Shown here piece by piece: positions 26,631-34,037 of a stretch of 64,000 bases of DNA. The translations under genes and the position numbers were made by a program. Below the pieces are notes generated by a model. That model did no database searches, was not told the origin of the DNA, and worked only from the letters and a program-made list of their open reading frames with translations. Location of the stretch: positions 558,001 through 622,000 of the forward strand of contig CAWJNZ010000007.1 in NCBI GenBank assembly GCA_963844405.1, given 5' to 3'. Every line of letters starts with the position of its first letter. Positions within the stretch are counted from its first letter, which is position 1. The DNA is from DASSUW01 sp963844405. Its GTDB lineage: Bacteria > Actinomycetota > Thermoleophilia > Solirubrobacterales > Solirubrobacteraceae.

Positions 26631-26951
26631 TCAGTCGACCTCCACTTTGATCACGCCGTCCTCGACCATGACCGGGTAGGTCTCGATCGGGACGTAGGCA
26701 GGCAGGTTCAGGGGTTGTCCGGTCCGCAGGTCGAACTCCGATCCGTGCCGCGGGCACTCGACCGTGCAGGTCTCCTCGTCGACGTCGCCCTCCATCAGGT
26801 CGCCGTCGTCGTGCGAGCAGCGATCCTCGACGGCGAGGATGGCGCCGTTGCAGTTCACGATGCCGATCTCGAGGTCCTCCCACATGACGACGCGCTTGGC
26901 GCCGGGCGGGAGCTCCTCGACCGGGCAGATGTCCACCAAAGTCCGACTCAC
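26631..26951 (-). CDS. Rieske 2Fe-2S ferredoxin
   Basis: A 106-aa soluble Rieske protein. The cluster ligands are C45-x-H47 (CSHDDG) and C66-x2-H69 (CPRHGSEFD), with NLPAYVPIETYPVMVEDG at the end as in NirD/biphenyl-dioxygenase-type ferredoxins. It is the first gene of the suf transcription unit. Its presence there suggests that it supplies electrons to, or samples, Fe-S assembly, which is a common but unproven arrangement in actinobacteria. Confidence 0.9.
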   Translation of the reverse strand: MSRTLVDICPVEELPPGAKRVVMWEDLEIGIVNCNGAILAVEDRCSHDDGDLMEGDVDEETCTVECPRHGSEFDLRTGQPLNLPAYVPIETYPVMVEDGVIKVEVD

Positions 26952-26997
26952 GGGGTCGGTTTTAGTCTAGCGGGGCCGCCGGGTACCTTGAGGCGCG

Positions 26998-28269
26998 ATG
27001 GGGGCCTACGAGGAGGCTACGACGCCGGTCCTCGGCAGGGCGGACCTGGCACGTCTGCGCGCCGACGTGCACGCGGCCGCCGGGCGCGCCGGGCTGCTCG
27101 CCCGCCCCGGCCTCCCGCTCGATCCGGTGCCGCGCGTGATCGCTGCCGACGAGTGGGACGAGCTGAAGGTCGGGCTGGCGCAGCGCGTCAAGGCACTGAG
27201 CGCGTTCGTGGCCGACGCCTACGGGCCGCGGCGGATCGTGCAGGCGGGGGTCGTCCCCGCGCGCGTGATCGAGACGGCCGAGCACTACGAGCCGCAGATG
27301 CGCGGCGTGGAGCCTCCGGGCGGCCAGTGGGTCGGGATCGCGGGGCTGGACCTGGTGCGCGAGCCCTCCGGCGAGTTCCTCGTGCTCGAGGACAACGTGA
27401 TGACGCCGAGCGGCTTCGGCTATGCGGTGGCCGCGCGCGAGGCGGTCGGCGCGTCGTTGCCCGGCGGCGTGCGGCCGCGCGACTACGACGAGCTGCCGGA
27501 CCTGCTCGCGGGCGCCCTGCCGGGCGGGTACGTGATCGTGCTGAGCGAGGGGCCGGAGAACGGCGCCTACTGGGAGCACCGGTGGGCGGCCGGGCAGATC
27601 GGCGCGCCGCTGGTGCGGCCCGACGAGCTTCGCGCCGACGGCGACCGCCTGCTGCACGGCGATCGGGTCGTGGACGGGATCTACCGGCGCACCGACGCCG
27701 ATCTGATGCACACGGCGGTCGGCGGCCTGCTGGCGCCGGCGATCCGGGCCGGCACGGTCAGCGTGGTCAACGCGTTCGGCACCGGCGTGGCCGACGACAA
27801 GCTCACGCACGCCTACGTCGAGGACATGATCCGGTTCTATCTGGGGGAAGAGCCTCGTGTGCGCTCGGTTCAGACGCTCGATCTCGCGCGCCGCGACCAT
27901 CTCGAGCAGGCGCTCGACCGCTTCGACGAGCTGGTGATCAAGCCGCGCGCCGGCAGCGGCGGCCGCGACGTGCTGATCTGCCCGCAGGCGGAGCCGGCAG
28001 AGATCGACGAGCGGCGCGAGCAGGTGCGCGCCGAGCCCACATCCTGGGTGGCGCAGCCGCTGGTCGCCCTCTCGGCGCATCCGACGCTGATCGACGGCGA
28101 GCTGGCCCTGCGCCACGTCGACCTCCGCCCCTTCGTCTTCATGCACGGTCCCGACCACCCCCGCGTGATGCCGGGCGGGCTCACGCGCTTCGCGGTCGAG
28201 GAGGGCGCGGTGGTGGTGAATTCGACGCAGAACGGCGGGTTCAAGGACACATGGGTGCTCGCCCGCTGA
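26998..28269 (+). CDS. Circularly permuted ATP-grasp protein (COG2308 / DUF404-DUF407 type)
   Basis: A 423-aa protein matching the circularly permuted type-2 ATP-grasp family. Landmarks: LAQRVKALSAFVADAYGPRR, EHYEPQMRGVEPPGGQWVGI, LVLEDNVMTPSGFGYAVAAR, RRTDADLMHTAVGGLL, VVNAFGTGVADDKLTHAYVE, then VIKPRAGSGGRDVLI (nucleotide-binding region) and HVDLRPFVFMHG. Members are predicted amide or peptide ligases. It overlaps a GATase-like peptidase gene by 19 bp and is followed by a GCS2-type ligase, a grouping expected for synthesis and trimming of a small gamma-glutamyl or peptide-like molecule. The true substrate is unknown. Confidence 0.85.
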   Translation: MGAYEEATTPVLGRADLARLRADVHAAAGRAGLLARPGLPLDPVPRVIAADEWDELKVGLAQRVKALSAFVADAYGPRRIVQAGVVPARVIETAEHYEPQMRGVEPPGGQWVGIAGLDLVREPSGEFLVLEDNVMTPSGFGYAVAAREAVGASLPGGVRPRDYDELPDLLAGALPGGYVIVLSEGPENGAYWEHRWAAGQIGAPLVRPDELRADGDRLLHGDRVVDGIYRRTDADLMHTAVGGLLAPAIRAGTVSVVNAFGTGVADDKLTHAYVEDMIRFYLGEEPRVRSVQTLDLARRDHLEQALDRFDELVIKPRAGSGGRDVLICPQAEPAEIDERREQVRAEPTSWVAQPLVALSAHPTLIDGELALRHVDLRPFVFMHGPDHPRVMPGGLTRFAVEEGAVVVNSTQNGGFKDTWVLAR

Positions 28270-29015
28270 TCGGCGTAACCACGTCCGAGGTGCGGCGCAA
28301 GCAGCGCGCGCAGCCTCTTCCGCAGGGCGACCTGGCGCAGCCCGAGGTCGTGCTCGGCGTCGTCTACGCGCGCGCGGTCGAGCAGGCCGGCGGCGTGCCC
28401 GTGGTGCTGCCGCCGCTGGCCGATCGTGACGTGACGCCGCTGGTGGAGCAGCTCAGGGGCGTCTGCGTGTCGGGCGGGCCGGACATCGATCCGGCGGTGT
28501 ACGGCGCCGAGCCCCACCCGATGCTGGGGCCGGTCGAGCCGGAGCTCGACGCCTTCGAGATCGCCGTGGTGCGGCGCGCGGACGCGCTCGGCCTGCCGGT
28601 GCTCGGGCTCTGCCGCGGCTGCCAGGTGCTCAACGTGGCGCGCGGCGGGACGCTGCACCAGCACGTGCCGGACGTCTCCGACGGCTCGGTCGCCCACCGG
28701 CAGACCGCCTCCGGGCAGGAGACGACGCACGAGGTCCGGATCGAGCCGGGCTCGCGGCTGGCGGCCGTCGTGGGGTCAGACCCCCTGCCCGTCAACGCGT
28801 TCCACCACCAGGCGGTCGACCGGCTCGGCCGCGGGCTGCGCGCGGTGGCCTGGGCCGCGGACGGGATCGTCGAAGCCATCGAGGATCCCGGCGACGGGCT
28901 CTACCTCGGGGTCCAGTGGCACGCCGAGACGCTCGTGCACCTCGAGCGCCACGCGCGGCTGTTCGAGGCGCTGGTCGATGCCGCGGCCGGCCGCCGGGAG
29001 CGGCGCGCGGCCTAG
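28251..29015 (+). CDS. Class-I GATase-like gamma-glutamyl hydrolase (peptidase C26, PuuD-like)
   Basis: A 254-aa protein with the PuuD/gamma-glutamyl-GABA hydrolase layout: RPLIGVTTSE start, VCVSGGPDIDPAVYG, the nucleophile elbow LGLCRGCQVLN (Cys121), NAFHHQAVDRLG, and the His/Glu pair in YLGVQWHAE. It would cleave gamma-glutamyl amide bonds. The start ATG 28251 lies inside the ATP-grasp gene (19-bp overlap), so the two are co-translated. The stop TAG falls in the left end of the large inverted repeat. Confidence 0.85.
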   Translation: MGARPLIGVTTSEVRRKQRAQPLPQGDLAQPEVVLGVVYARAVEQAGGVPVVLPPLADRDVTPLVEQLRGVCVSGGPDIDPAVYGAEPHPMLGPVEPELDAFEIAVVRRADALGLPVLGLCRGCQVLNVARGGTLHQHVPDVSDGSVAHRQTASGQETTHEVRIEPGSRLAAVVGSDPLPVNAFHHQAVDRLGRGLRAVAWAADGIVEAIEDPGDGLYLGVQWHAETLVHLERHARLFEALVDAAAGRRERRAA

Positions 29016-29177
29016 TCTGGATCCACCGATGACCCGTGGATGCCTCGGCGCCGTGGGCCGAGTCAGAGGCGATCGGCCGCGACGTCATGTGGTGGGCCAC
29101 CTGTGTCGCGGCCGATCGGCTCTGGCGAACGGCCACGGTGTCGAGGCGCCGCGGGGATCGGTTGATCCAGGCCTAGA
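29011..29177. repeat. Giant imperfect inverted repeat (about 70-nt arms, about 21-nt loop)
   Basis: The left arm (about 29011-29083) and right arm (about 29105-29177) are imperfect reverse complements over their whole length. The inner 13 bp are perfect: GATCGGCCGCGAC (29071-29083) with GTCGCGGCCGATC (29105-29117). Outward, matching blocks are CAGAG/CTCTG, CCGTGG/CCACGG, GCCTCG/CGAGGC, ACCGAT/ATCGGT, CTGGATC/GATCCAG and CTAG at both ends. The loop itself has a GGTGG/CCACC mini-stem. It fills most of the gap between the C26 hydrolase and GCS2 ligase genes. It could be a structured RNA, attenuator or terminator, or a MITE-like element with inverted ends. Confidence 0.8.
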
Positions 29178-29227
29178 CTTGTAGCGAGCCCGGACTCATC
29201 ACGAGCCCGGTTGGGAAGGGTGCCCGT

Positions 29228-30355
29228 ATGGCGATTGAGGACGTGCTGCCCGCCTGGGCGGCGTGGAACGAGGAGCGGCCCGGCACGGCGTGGACCGTGG
29301 GCGTCGAGGAAGAGGTCATGCTCCTCTCGCCGCGCACCTGGCTGCCGGCCTCGCGCTGCGAGGACGTGCTGCGTGCGCTGCCGGGTGAGTTGGCCGACTG
29401 CGCGCGCGCCGAGACGCACGGGTCGGCGCTCGAGCTCGCCACCTCGCCGTCCGCGAGCGTGAGCGCGGTGGTCGCGGAGCTCTCTTCGCTGCGGGCGGCG
29501 CTGTCAGCGACGCTTGACGGGCTCGGCCTGCGGGCGGCGGCCTCCGGCACGCATCCGACCGCGCGCTGGGAGGACATCGAGGTCTCGCCGGGCGCCCGCT
29601 ACCAGTTCGTGCACGCCTCGATGCGGGAGCTGGCGCGGCGCGAGCCGACCTTCGGCCTGCACGTCCACGTCGCCGTTCCCTCGGCCGAGACCGCGGTGCG
29701 GGCGCTGAACGCGATCCGCGGCCACCTCCCGGTCCTGCTCGCCCTGTCGGGCAACTCGCCGTTCTGGCAGGGTCGCGACAGCGGCCTCGCTTCGGCGCGG
29801 ACGCCGGTCTTCCAGGCCTTCCCCCGCACCGGCCCGCCGCGCTGGTTCCGCGACTACGCCGACTACGTCGAGGCGATCGACTTGCTCGTGCGCTGCGACG
29901 CGATCCCCGAGCCGACGTTCCTGTGGTGGGACGCCCGGCTGCAGCCGCGCTTCGGGACGCTGGAGGTGCGGATCATGGACTCCCAGACGCGCGTGGAGGA
30001 CACGGCCGCGATCGCCGCCCTGGTCCAGTGCCTGGTGCGGCTCGAGACGGAGCGCGAGCCGGTCGTCGAGGACCCGCCCGAGGTGCTGGCCGAGAACCGC
30101 TTCGTCGCCGCGCGCGACGGGATGGAGGCGCGGCTGATCGAGCCTGCCGCCGGCGCCCGCCGGCACGTCCGCGACCGTCTGGCCGAGCTGCTCGAGGCCT
30201 GCGAGCCGCACGCCCGCGCGCTCGGCTGCCTGGGCGAGCTGTCGCTGGTGGCCGGGTTGGCGGAGGCGCCGGGCGCTGTGCGCCAGCGAGAGCTGGCCGA
30301 GCACGCCGGGGGCCTCGAGGGCCTGGTCGCGGAGCTCAGCGGCGAGTTCACCTGA
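29228..30355 (+). CDS. GCS2-family carboxylate-amine ligase (YbdK-like glutamate-cysteine ligase)
   Basis: A 375-aa protein of the glutamate-cysteine ligase type 2 family. Seen: WTVGVEEEVMLLSPRTWLP near the N-terminus (Glu cluster binding Mg-ATP), ARAETHGSALELATSP, FGLHVHVAVPSAETAVRALN, LALSGNSPFWQGRDSGLAS and FGTLEVRIMDSQTRVEDTAA. The length is normal. It forms an amide between a glutamate-like carboxylate and an amine. Start is ATG 29228 after GGGAAGGG. The position after an ATP-grasp and a gamma-glutamyl hydrolase gene suggests a shared metabolite. It overlaps the convergent protease gene by 8 bp. Confidence 0.9.
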   Translation: MAIEDVLPAWAAWNEERPGTAWTVGVEEEVMLLSPRTWLPASRCEDVLRALPGELADCARAETHGSALELATSPSASVSAVVAELSSLRAALSATLDGLGLRAAASGTHPTARWEDIEVSPGARYQFVHASMRELARREPTFGLHVHVAVPSAETAVRALNAIRGHLPVLLALSGNSPFWQGRDSGLASARTPVFQAFPRTGPPRWFRDYADYVEAIDLLVRCDAIPEPTFLWWDARLQPRFGTLEVRIMDSQTRVEDTAAIAALVQCLVRLETEREPVVEDPPEVLAENRFVAARDGMEARLIEPAAGARRHVRDRLAELLEACEPHARALGCLGELSLVAGLAEAPGAVRQRELAEHAGGLEGLVAELSGEFT

Positions 30356-30908
30356 GCAGGTTGGCGAGGACCGTCGCGTCGACGGCGTAGGCGGTTTCGC
30401 TGTGCTCGCGCGAGCGCGCGAAGACCACGCCGGCCACGCGGCCGGTGTCGGTGATCAGAGGCGCGCCCGACTCCCCGATCGCCACCTCGGCGCGCACTTC
30501 GAGCGCCGGCCGGGGCGGTCCGCCGTCGAGCCGCGCGCCGATGCGGCGGACGACCGGCGCCGGCCGGCCCAGCAGCGTCGTCGGCCCACCCCCGCCCAGC
30601 CGCGGCGCCGCGCCGCGCAGGCCGGCGACACGAAGGACCGCGAGGTCGAGCCGCCGGTCGACCCGAACGATGCTCGCGGGCCGGCCGTCCACGAGGACCT
30701 CGTCGCCCGCGACGACCTCGTCGCCGGCGCCCGCCACGACATCGTCGCCCAGCACGTGGGCGACGGTCACGACGCGCTCGTCGCCGGCCACGAACCCGGT
30801 CGCGCGGTCGTGGCCCGCGGCCACCGTGACGATCTGCGGCGGCCGCTGCGGGGCGGCGGCGACGGGCGGCACGAGCAGCGCCGCGGCGGCGAGCGCCGCG
30901 AGCTTCAT
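30348..30908 (-). CDS. Small secreted trypsin-like serine protease
   Basis: A 186-aa protein with a signal peptide (KLAALAAAALLVPPVAAAPQ) and a compact chymotrypsin fold. The His motif is VVTVAHVLGDD, the Asp motif RRLDLAVLRV, and the Ser motif GESGAPLITDTG, where GDSGGP is relaxed to GESGAP. At about 165 mature residues it is short but complete. Its ATG overlaps the stop of the LacI-type regulator gene (ATGA, 30905-30908), so it is co-transcribed with that gene. The reason for that pairing is not clear. Confidence 0.8.
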   Translation of the reverse strand: MKLAALAAAALLVPPVAAAPQRPPQIVTVAAGHDRATGFVAGDERVVTVAHVLGDDVVAGAGDEVVAGDEVLVDGRPASIVRVDRRLDLAVLRVAGLRGAAPRLGGGGPTTLLGRPAPVVRRIGARLDGGPPRPALEVRAEVAIGESGAPLITDTGRVAGVVFARSREHSETAYAVDATVLANLLR

Positions 30909-31969
30909 CGCCGCGGCCCGGTCGTGTTGCGGACGACGAGCGTCGGCTCGGTCAGCCGGCGCTCCGGCTCCTGCCGGCCGTCGAGCCGCTGCAGCAGCAG
31001 CTCGAGGGCGAGCCGGCCCATCTCGCGTCGCGGCTGGTTGATCGTGGTCAGCGAGATGTGGTGCAGGGCGGCGAGGAAGGTGTTGTCGAAGCCGACGATC
31101 GAGACGTCCTGCGGCACGCGCACGCCCTCGTCCTCGAGCCGGTCGAGCACGCCGGTGCCGATCAGGTCGTTGGCCGCGAAGATCGCGGTCGGGAGCTCGG
31201 CCTGCGAGAGCAGCTGCTCGGCGGCGCGGACGCCCGCGGACTCGGTGAACTCGGCGGGGATCACGGCGGCGTGGTCCTCGAGCCCGACCTCGCGCATGGC
31301 GCGCAGGTAGCCGGCCCGGCGGGGCGCGGCGCCGGCGCCGCGGCCGCCGTCGATGTGCACGATCCGCTCGTGCCCCAGGTCGACGAGGTGCTGCACGGCG
31401 AGCCGCGCGCCGAGCGCCTCGTCGGTCTCCACGCAGTCCACGAGCGGGCTGCGCAGCAGCCGGCCCGTCACCACCACGTTGGTCGCGCGCGTGGCCTCGA
31501 GGATGTCGCGCGTCTCCATCCGCGGGCTGACCATGATCAGGCCGTCGGTGCGGTACTCGAGCAGCGCCTCCATCATCGCCCGCTCGCGCTCGGGGCGGCG
31601 GCCGCCGGTGCTCAGCAGCAGCCGGTAGCCGAGCCGCGAGGCGACGTCCTCGATCCCGTCGGCGATCTCGGCGAAGAACGGGTTGTGGAGGTCGTTGAGC
31701 AGCACCCCGACGGTGCGCGTGCGCCGGCTGGCGAGGCTCCGCGCGTTCGCGTTCGGCCGGTAGCCCAGCCGCGCCGCCGCCTCCAGCACCCGCGCCCGCC
31801 GCTCGTCGCTCACCTTCGGGCTCGCGCGCATGACCAGCGAGACGAGCGCGCGAGACACGCCCGCCTCGCGGGCGACGTCCTCCATGGTCGGATGCGCCGC
31901 ACGAACCTCCTCGTGCGCACGAACCTCGTCGTTCGTGGTCGGGTTGCCGGGGTTGACAGCGTGGGCCAT
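30905..31969 (-). CDS. LacI-family transcriptional regulator of the inositol operon
   Basis: A 354-aa protein. The LacI helix-turn-helix starts at TMEDVAREAGVSRALVSLVM with the hinge RPNANARSLASRRT, followed by a periplasmic-binding-protein-like effector domain (VGVLLNDLHNPFFAEIADG, TAIFAANDLIGTGVL, VSIVGFDNTFLAALHHISLT). ATG 31969 gives about 28 residues before the HTH; ATG 31885 would start directly at it. It is divergent from the iol operon and flanked by two perfect TTAGAGCGCTCTAA-type palindromes, so it very probably represses both itself and iol genes, with inositol or a catabolite as inducer. Confidence 0.9.
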   Translation of the reverse strand: MAHAVNPGNPTTNDEVRAHEEVRAAHPTMEDVAREAGVSRALVSLVMRASPKVSDERRARVLEAAARLGYRPNANARSLASRRTRTVGVLLNDLHNPFFAEIADGIEDVASRLGYRLLLSTGGRRPERERAMMEALLEYRTDGLIMVSPRMETRDILEATRATNVVVTGRLLRSPLVDCVETDEALGARLAVQHLVDLGHERIVHIDGGRGAGAAPRRAGYLRAMREVGLEDHAAVIPAEFTESAGVRAAEQLLSQAELPTAIFAANDLIGTGVLDRLEDEGVRVPQDVSIVGFDNTFLAALHHISLTTINQPRREMGRLALELLLQRLDGRQEPERRLTEPTLVVRNTTGPRR

Positions 31970-31985
31970 CTGGTGATTGACTCCG

Positions 31986-31999
31986 TTAGAGCGCTCTAA
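31986..31999. promoter_or_regulatory. LacI-type operator O1 (perfect 14-bp palindrome)
   Basis: TTAGAGCGCTCTAA, 17 bp upstream of the regulator start. It has the central CG typical of LacI-family operators and is identical to the core of the second site 117 bp away. Confidence 0.9.
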
Positions 32000-32047
32000 T
32001 CGTAACCCGGTTGGCAAGCGCTCGGAGAGGGTCAAGCGAGGAGACGA

Positions 32048-32116
32048 ATGGCGAGTTCGTGCTGCGCGGCGGCGGGCTGCGAGGTGTCCGGCGTGCGCAA
32101 GATTAGAGCGCTCTAA
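32048..32116 (+). CDS. Possible 22-codon leader peptide upstream of iolE
   Basis: ATG 32048 follows GAGGAG (32038-32043, 4 bp away), a far better ribosome site than iolE has. The frame encodes 22 residues rich in Ala and Cys (MASSCCAAAGCEVSG at the start) and ends TAA at 32114-32116, where TAATG overlaps the ATG of iolE at 32116. Operator O2 is inside its last codons. It could be a translational-coupling or sensing leader, or chance. Confidence 0.3.
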   Translation: MASSCCAAAGCEVSGVRKIRAL

Positions 32117-32117
32117 T
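32102..32117. promoter_or_regulatory. LacI-type operator O2 (perfect 16-bp palindrome)
   Basis: ATTAGAGCGCTCTAAT, centred 117 bp from O1. It overlaps the possible iolE start at 32116, so a bound repressor would block initiation or elongation, and the pair of sites could loop the DNA between them. Confidence 0.9.
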
Positions 32118-33057
32118 GCGGGATGGCCACGAAAGCCGACCGGCCGGCGCCCACGATGGGCCTGCGGTGGCGGACCGCCTGGCGGCGGCGCCGATCTCGT
32201 GGGGCGTGTGCGAGGTGCCGGGGTGGGGCGTTCAGCTTCCCCCGGAGCGGGTGTTCGGCGAGATCGCGGCGCTCGGCATCTCGGCGGCGGAGCTCGGGCC
32301 GATCGGGTACCTGCCGTTCGACGCCGGCGCGATCCGGGAGACGCTCGACCGCCACGGCCTGACCCTCGTCGGCGGCTTCGTGCCGCTCGTGCTGCACGAG
32401 CCGACACTCGACACCGCCGAGGCGGAGCGGGTCGCCCGCGTGCTGGCGCAAGCCGGGGCCGGCACCTTCAACGCCGCCGTCGTGGCGGACGCCGCGTGGT
32501 CTCCCCCGCTCCCCCTCGACGACCACACCTGGCAGCGACTGGCCCGCCACCTGCACGAGCTCGAGCGCCGCGTCGAGCAGCACGGCCTCACGCTCGCGCT
32601 GCACCCGCACGCCGGCACGCAGGTCGAGACGGCGCAGGACGTCGACAAGATGCTTCAACTGACGGACGTGGGCTGGTGCCTCGACACCGGCCATCTCCAG
32701 CTCGGGGGCGTCGACCCCGCCGACTTCGCGCGCCGCCACGGCGAGCGCGTCGTCCACGTCCACCTGAAGGATGTCGACGATGCGGTCGCCCACCCGCTGC
32801 GCAACCACGAGCTCTCGCTCGTGCAGGCCGTGCAGGCGGGCCTGTTCCGCCCGCTCGGCCAGGGCGACGTCCGCATCGACGAGGTTCTCGACGGGCTCGA
32901 CGAGTACGAGGGCTGGCTCGTGCTCGAGCAGGACACCGCACTCACCGGGGAGGAGCCGCCGGTGGGAAGCGGTCCGGTCACCGATGTTCGGACGAGCATC
33001 GAGTACCTGCACGCGCTGGCTCCCGGGTCCGACAGAGAGAGGGTTGCTGAGTCATGA
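32116..33057 (+). CDS. iolE: Myo-inosose-2 dehydratase
   Basis: A 313-aa TIM-barrel protein that dehydrates scyllo-inosose to the diketone in inositol breakdown. Signature: LAAAPISWGVCEVPGWGVQL, PIGYLPFDAG, LTLALHPHAGTQVET, DVGWCLDTGHLQLGG and VVHVHLKDVD with metal-binding His/Asp/Glu. ATG 32116 is inside operator O2 and coupled (TAATG) to a possible leader peptide; GTG 32167 (296 aa) begins at the usual homologous position and is a real alternative. It is the first of ten tightly overlapped genes. Confidence 0.9.
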   Translation: MRDGHESRPAGAHDGPAVADRLAAAPISWGVCEVPGWGVQLPPERVFGEIAALGISAAELGPIGYLPFDAGAIRETLDRHGLTLVGGFVPLVLHEPTLDTAEAERVARVLAQAGAGTFNAAVVADAAWSPPLPLDDHTWQRLARHLHELERRVEQHGLTLALHPHAGTQVETAQDVDKMLQLTDVGWCLDTGHLQLGGVDPADFARRHGERVVHVHLKDVDDAVAHPLRNHELSLVQAVQAGLFRPLGQGDVRIDEVLDGLDEYEGWLVLEQDTALTGEEPPVGSGPVTDVRTSIEYLHALAPGSDRERVAES

Positions 33058-34037
33058 GGCGACTTGCGTTGGTGTTCCTGGTGCTGGTGGCCGGCGTGTT
33101 CGTGTTCGCGGGCTGCGGTGGTGACGACGACGACGGCGCGGCGCAGGACGACTCCGTCGATCTCACCCAGAGCAAGGACGTGACGATCGCCGTGATCACG
33201 CACGGCGAGGGAGATTCGTTCTGGGCCGTCGTCAAGAAGGGCGCGGAGCAGGCCGGCAAGGACCTCGGGGTCACGGTGAAGTACTCCGAATCCAACAACG
33301 ACCCGCAGGAGCAGGCTCAGCTGATCGAGGCAGCCATCACCGAGGAAGTCGACGGCATCGCGGTGTCGGCCCCCGACCCCGACGCGATCACCGATCCGGT
33401 CAAGACCGCGGTCGACGCAGGCATCCCGGTCATCACGATCAACTCGGGCGCCGAGGAGTCGGCCGGCATGGGCGCGATCACGCACGTCGGCCAGACCGAG
33501 ACGATCGCCGGCGAGGGCGCGGGCGCCAAGCTCAAGGAGGCCGGCGCCACCAAGATCATCTGCATCATCCACGAGCAGGGCAACGTCGGCCTCAACCAGC
33601 GCTGCGAGGGCGCGAAGACGGGCTTCGGCGGCGAGGTCGAGAACCTCCAGGTCGCGGGCGTCAGCGACGTCTCGACGACGCTCACGGAGATCCAGTCCAA
33701 GCTCGAGTCCGACGACTCGATCGACGCGGTGCTCGCGCTCAACCCCGACATCGCGGTCGCGGCGCGTGACGCCATCGCGGGCGCCAGCTCAGAGGCCAAG
33801 CTGGCGACGTTCGACCTCTCGGGCGATGTCATCAAGGCGATCAAGGACGACGAGATCCTGTTCGCCGTCGACCAGCAGCAGTACCTCCAGGGCTACCTGC
33901 CGGTCGTGTTCCTCACGCTCAACAAGACCAACCTCAACACGGTCGGCGGCGGGAAGTTCGTCCTCACCGGGCCGGGCTTCGTCGAGAAGTCCAACGCCGC
34001 GGAGATCGAGAAGCTGGCGGAGGCCGGCACGCGATGA
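33054..34037 (+). CDS. Sugar/inositol ABC transporter substrate-binding lipoprotein
   Basis: A 327-aa protein with a lipoprotein signal peptide: RRLALVFLVLVAGVFVFAGC, lipid-modified at Cys21. A type-I periplasmic-binding fold of the RbsB/IbpA group follows: VTIAVITHGEGDSFWAVVKK, VDGIAVSAPDPDAI, GIPVITINSG, IDAVLALNPDIAVAARDAI, FAVDQQQYLQGYLPVV. It overlaps iolE by ATGA and precedes permease and ATPase genes, so it presumably captures myo-inositol or a related polyol. Confidence 0.9.
   Translation: MRRLALVFLVLVAGVFVFAGCGGDDDDGAAQDDSVDLTQSKDVTIAVITHGEGDSFWAVVKKGAEQAGKDLGVTVKYSESNNDPQEQAQLIEAAITEEVDGIAVSAPDPDAITDPVKTAVDAGIPVITINSGAEESAGMGAITHVGQTETIAGEGAGAKLKEAGATKIICIIHEQGNVGLNQRCEGAKTGFGGEVENLQVAGVSDVSTTLTEIQSKLESDDSIDAVLALNPDIAVAARDAIAGASSEAKLATFDLSGDVIKAIKDDEILFAVDQQQYLQGYLPVVFLTLNKTNLNTVGGGKFVLTGPGFVEKSNAAEIEKLAEAGTR

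Noticed and set aside
28772..28784. GGGGTCAGACCCC palindrome
   Set aside because: Resembles a REP unit but is inside the hydrolase coding sequence, which is conserved there; treated as coincidence.
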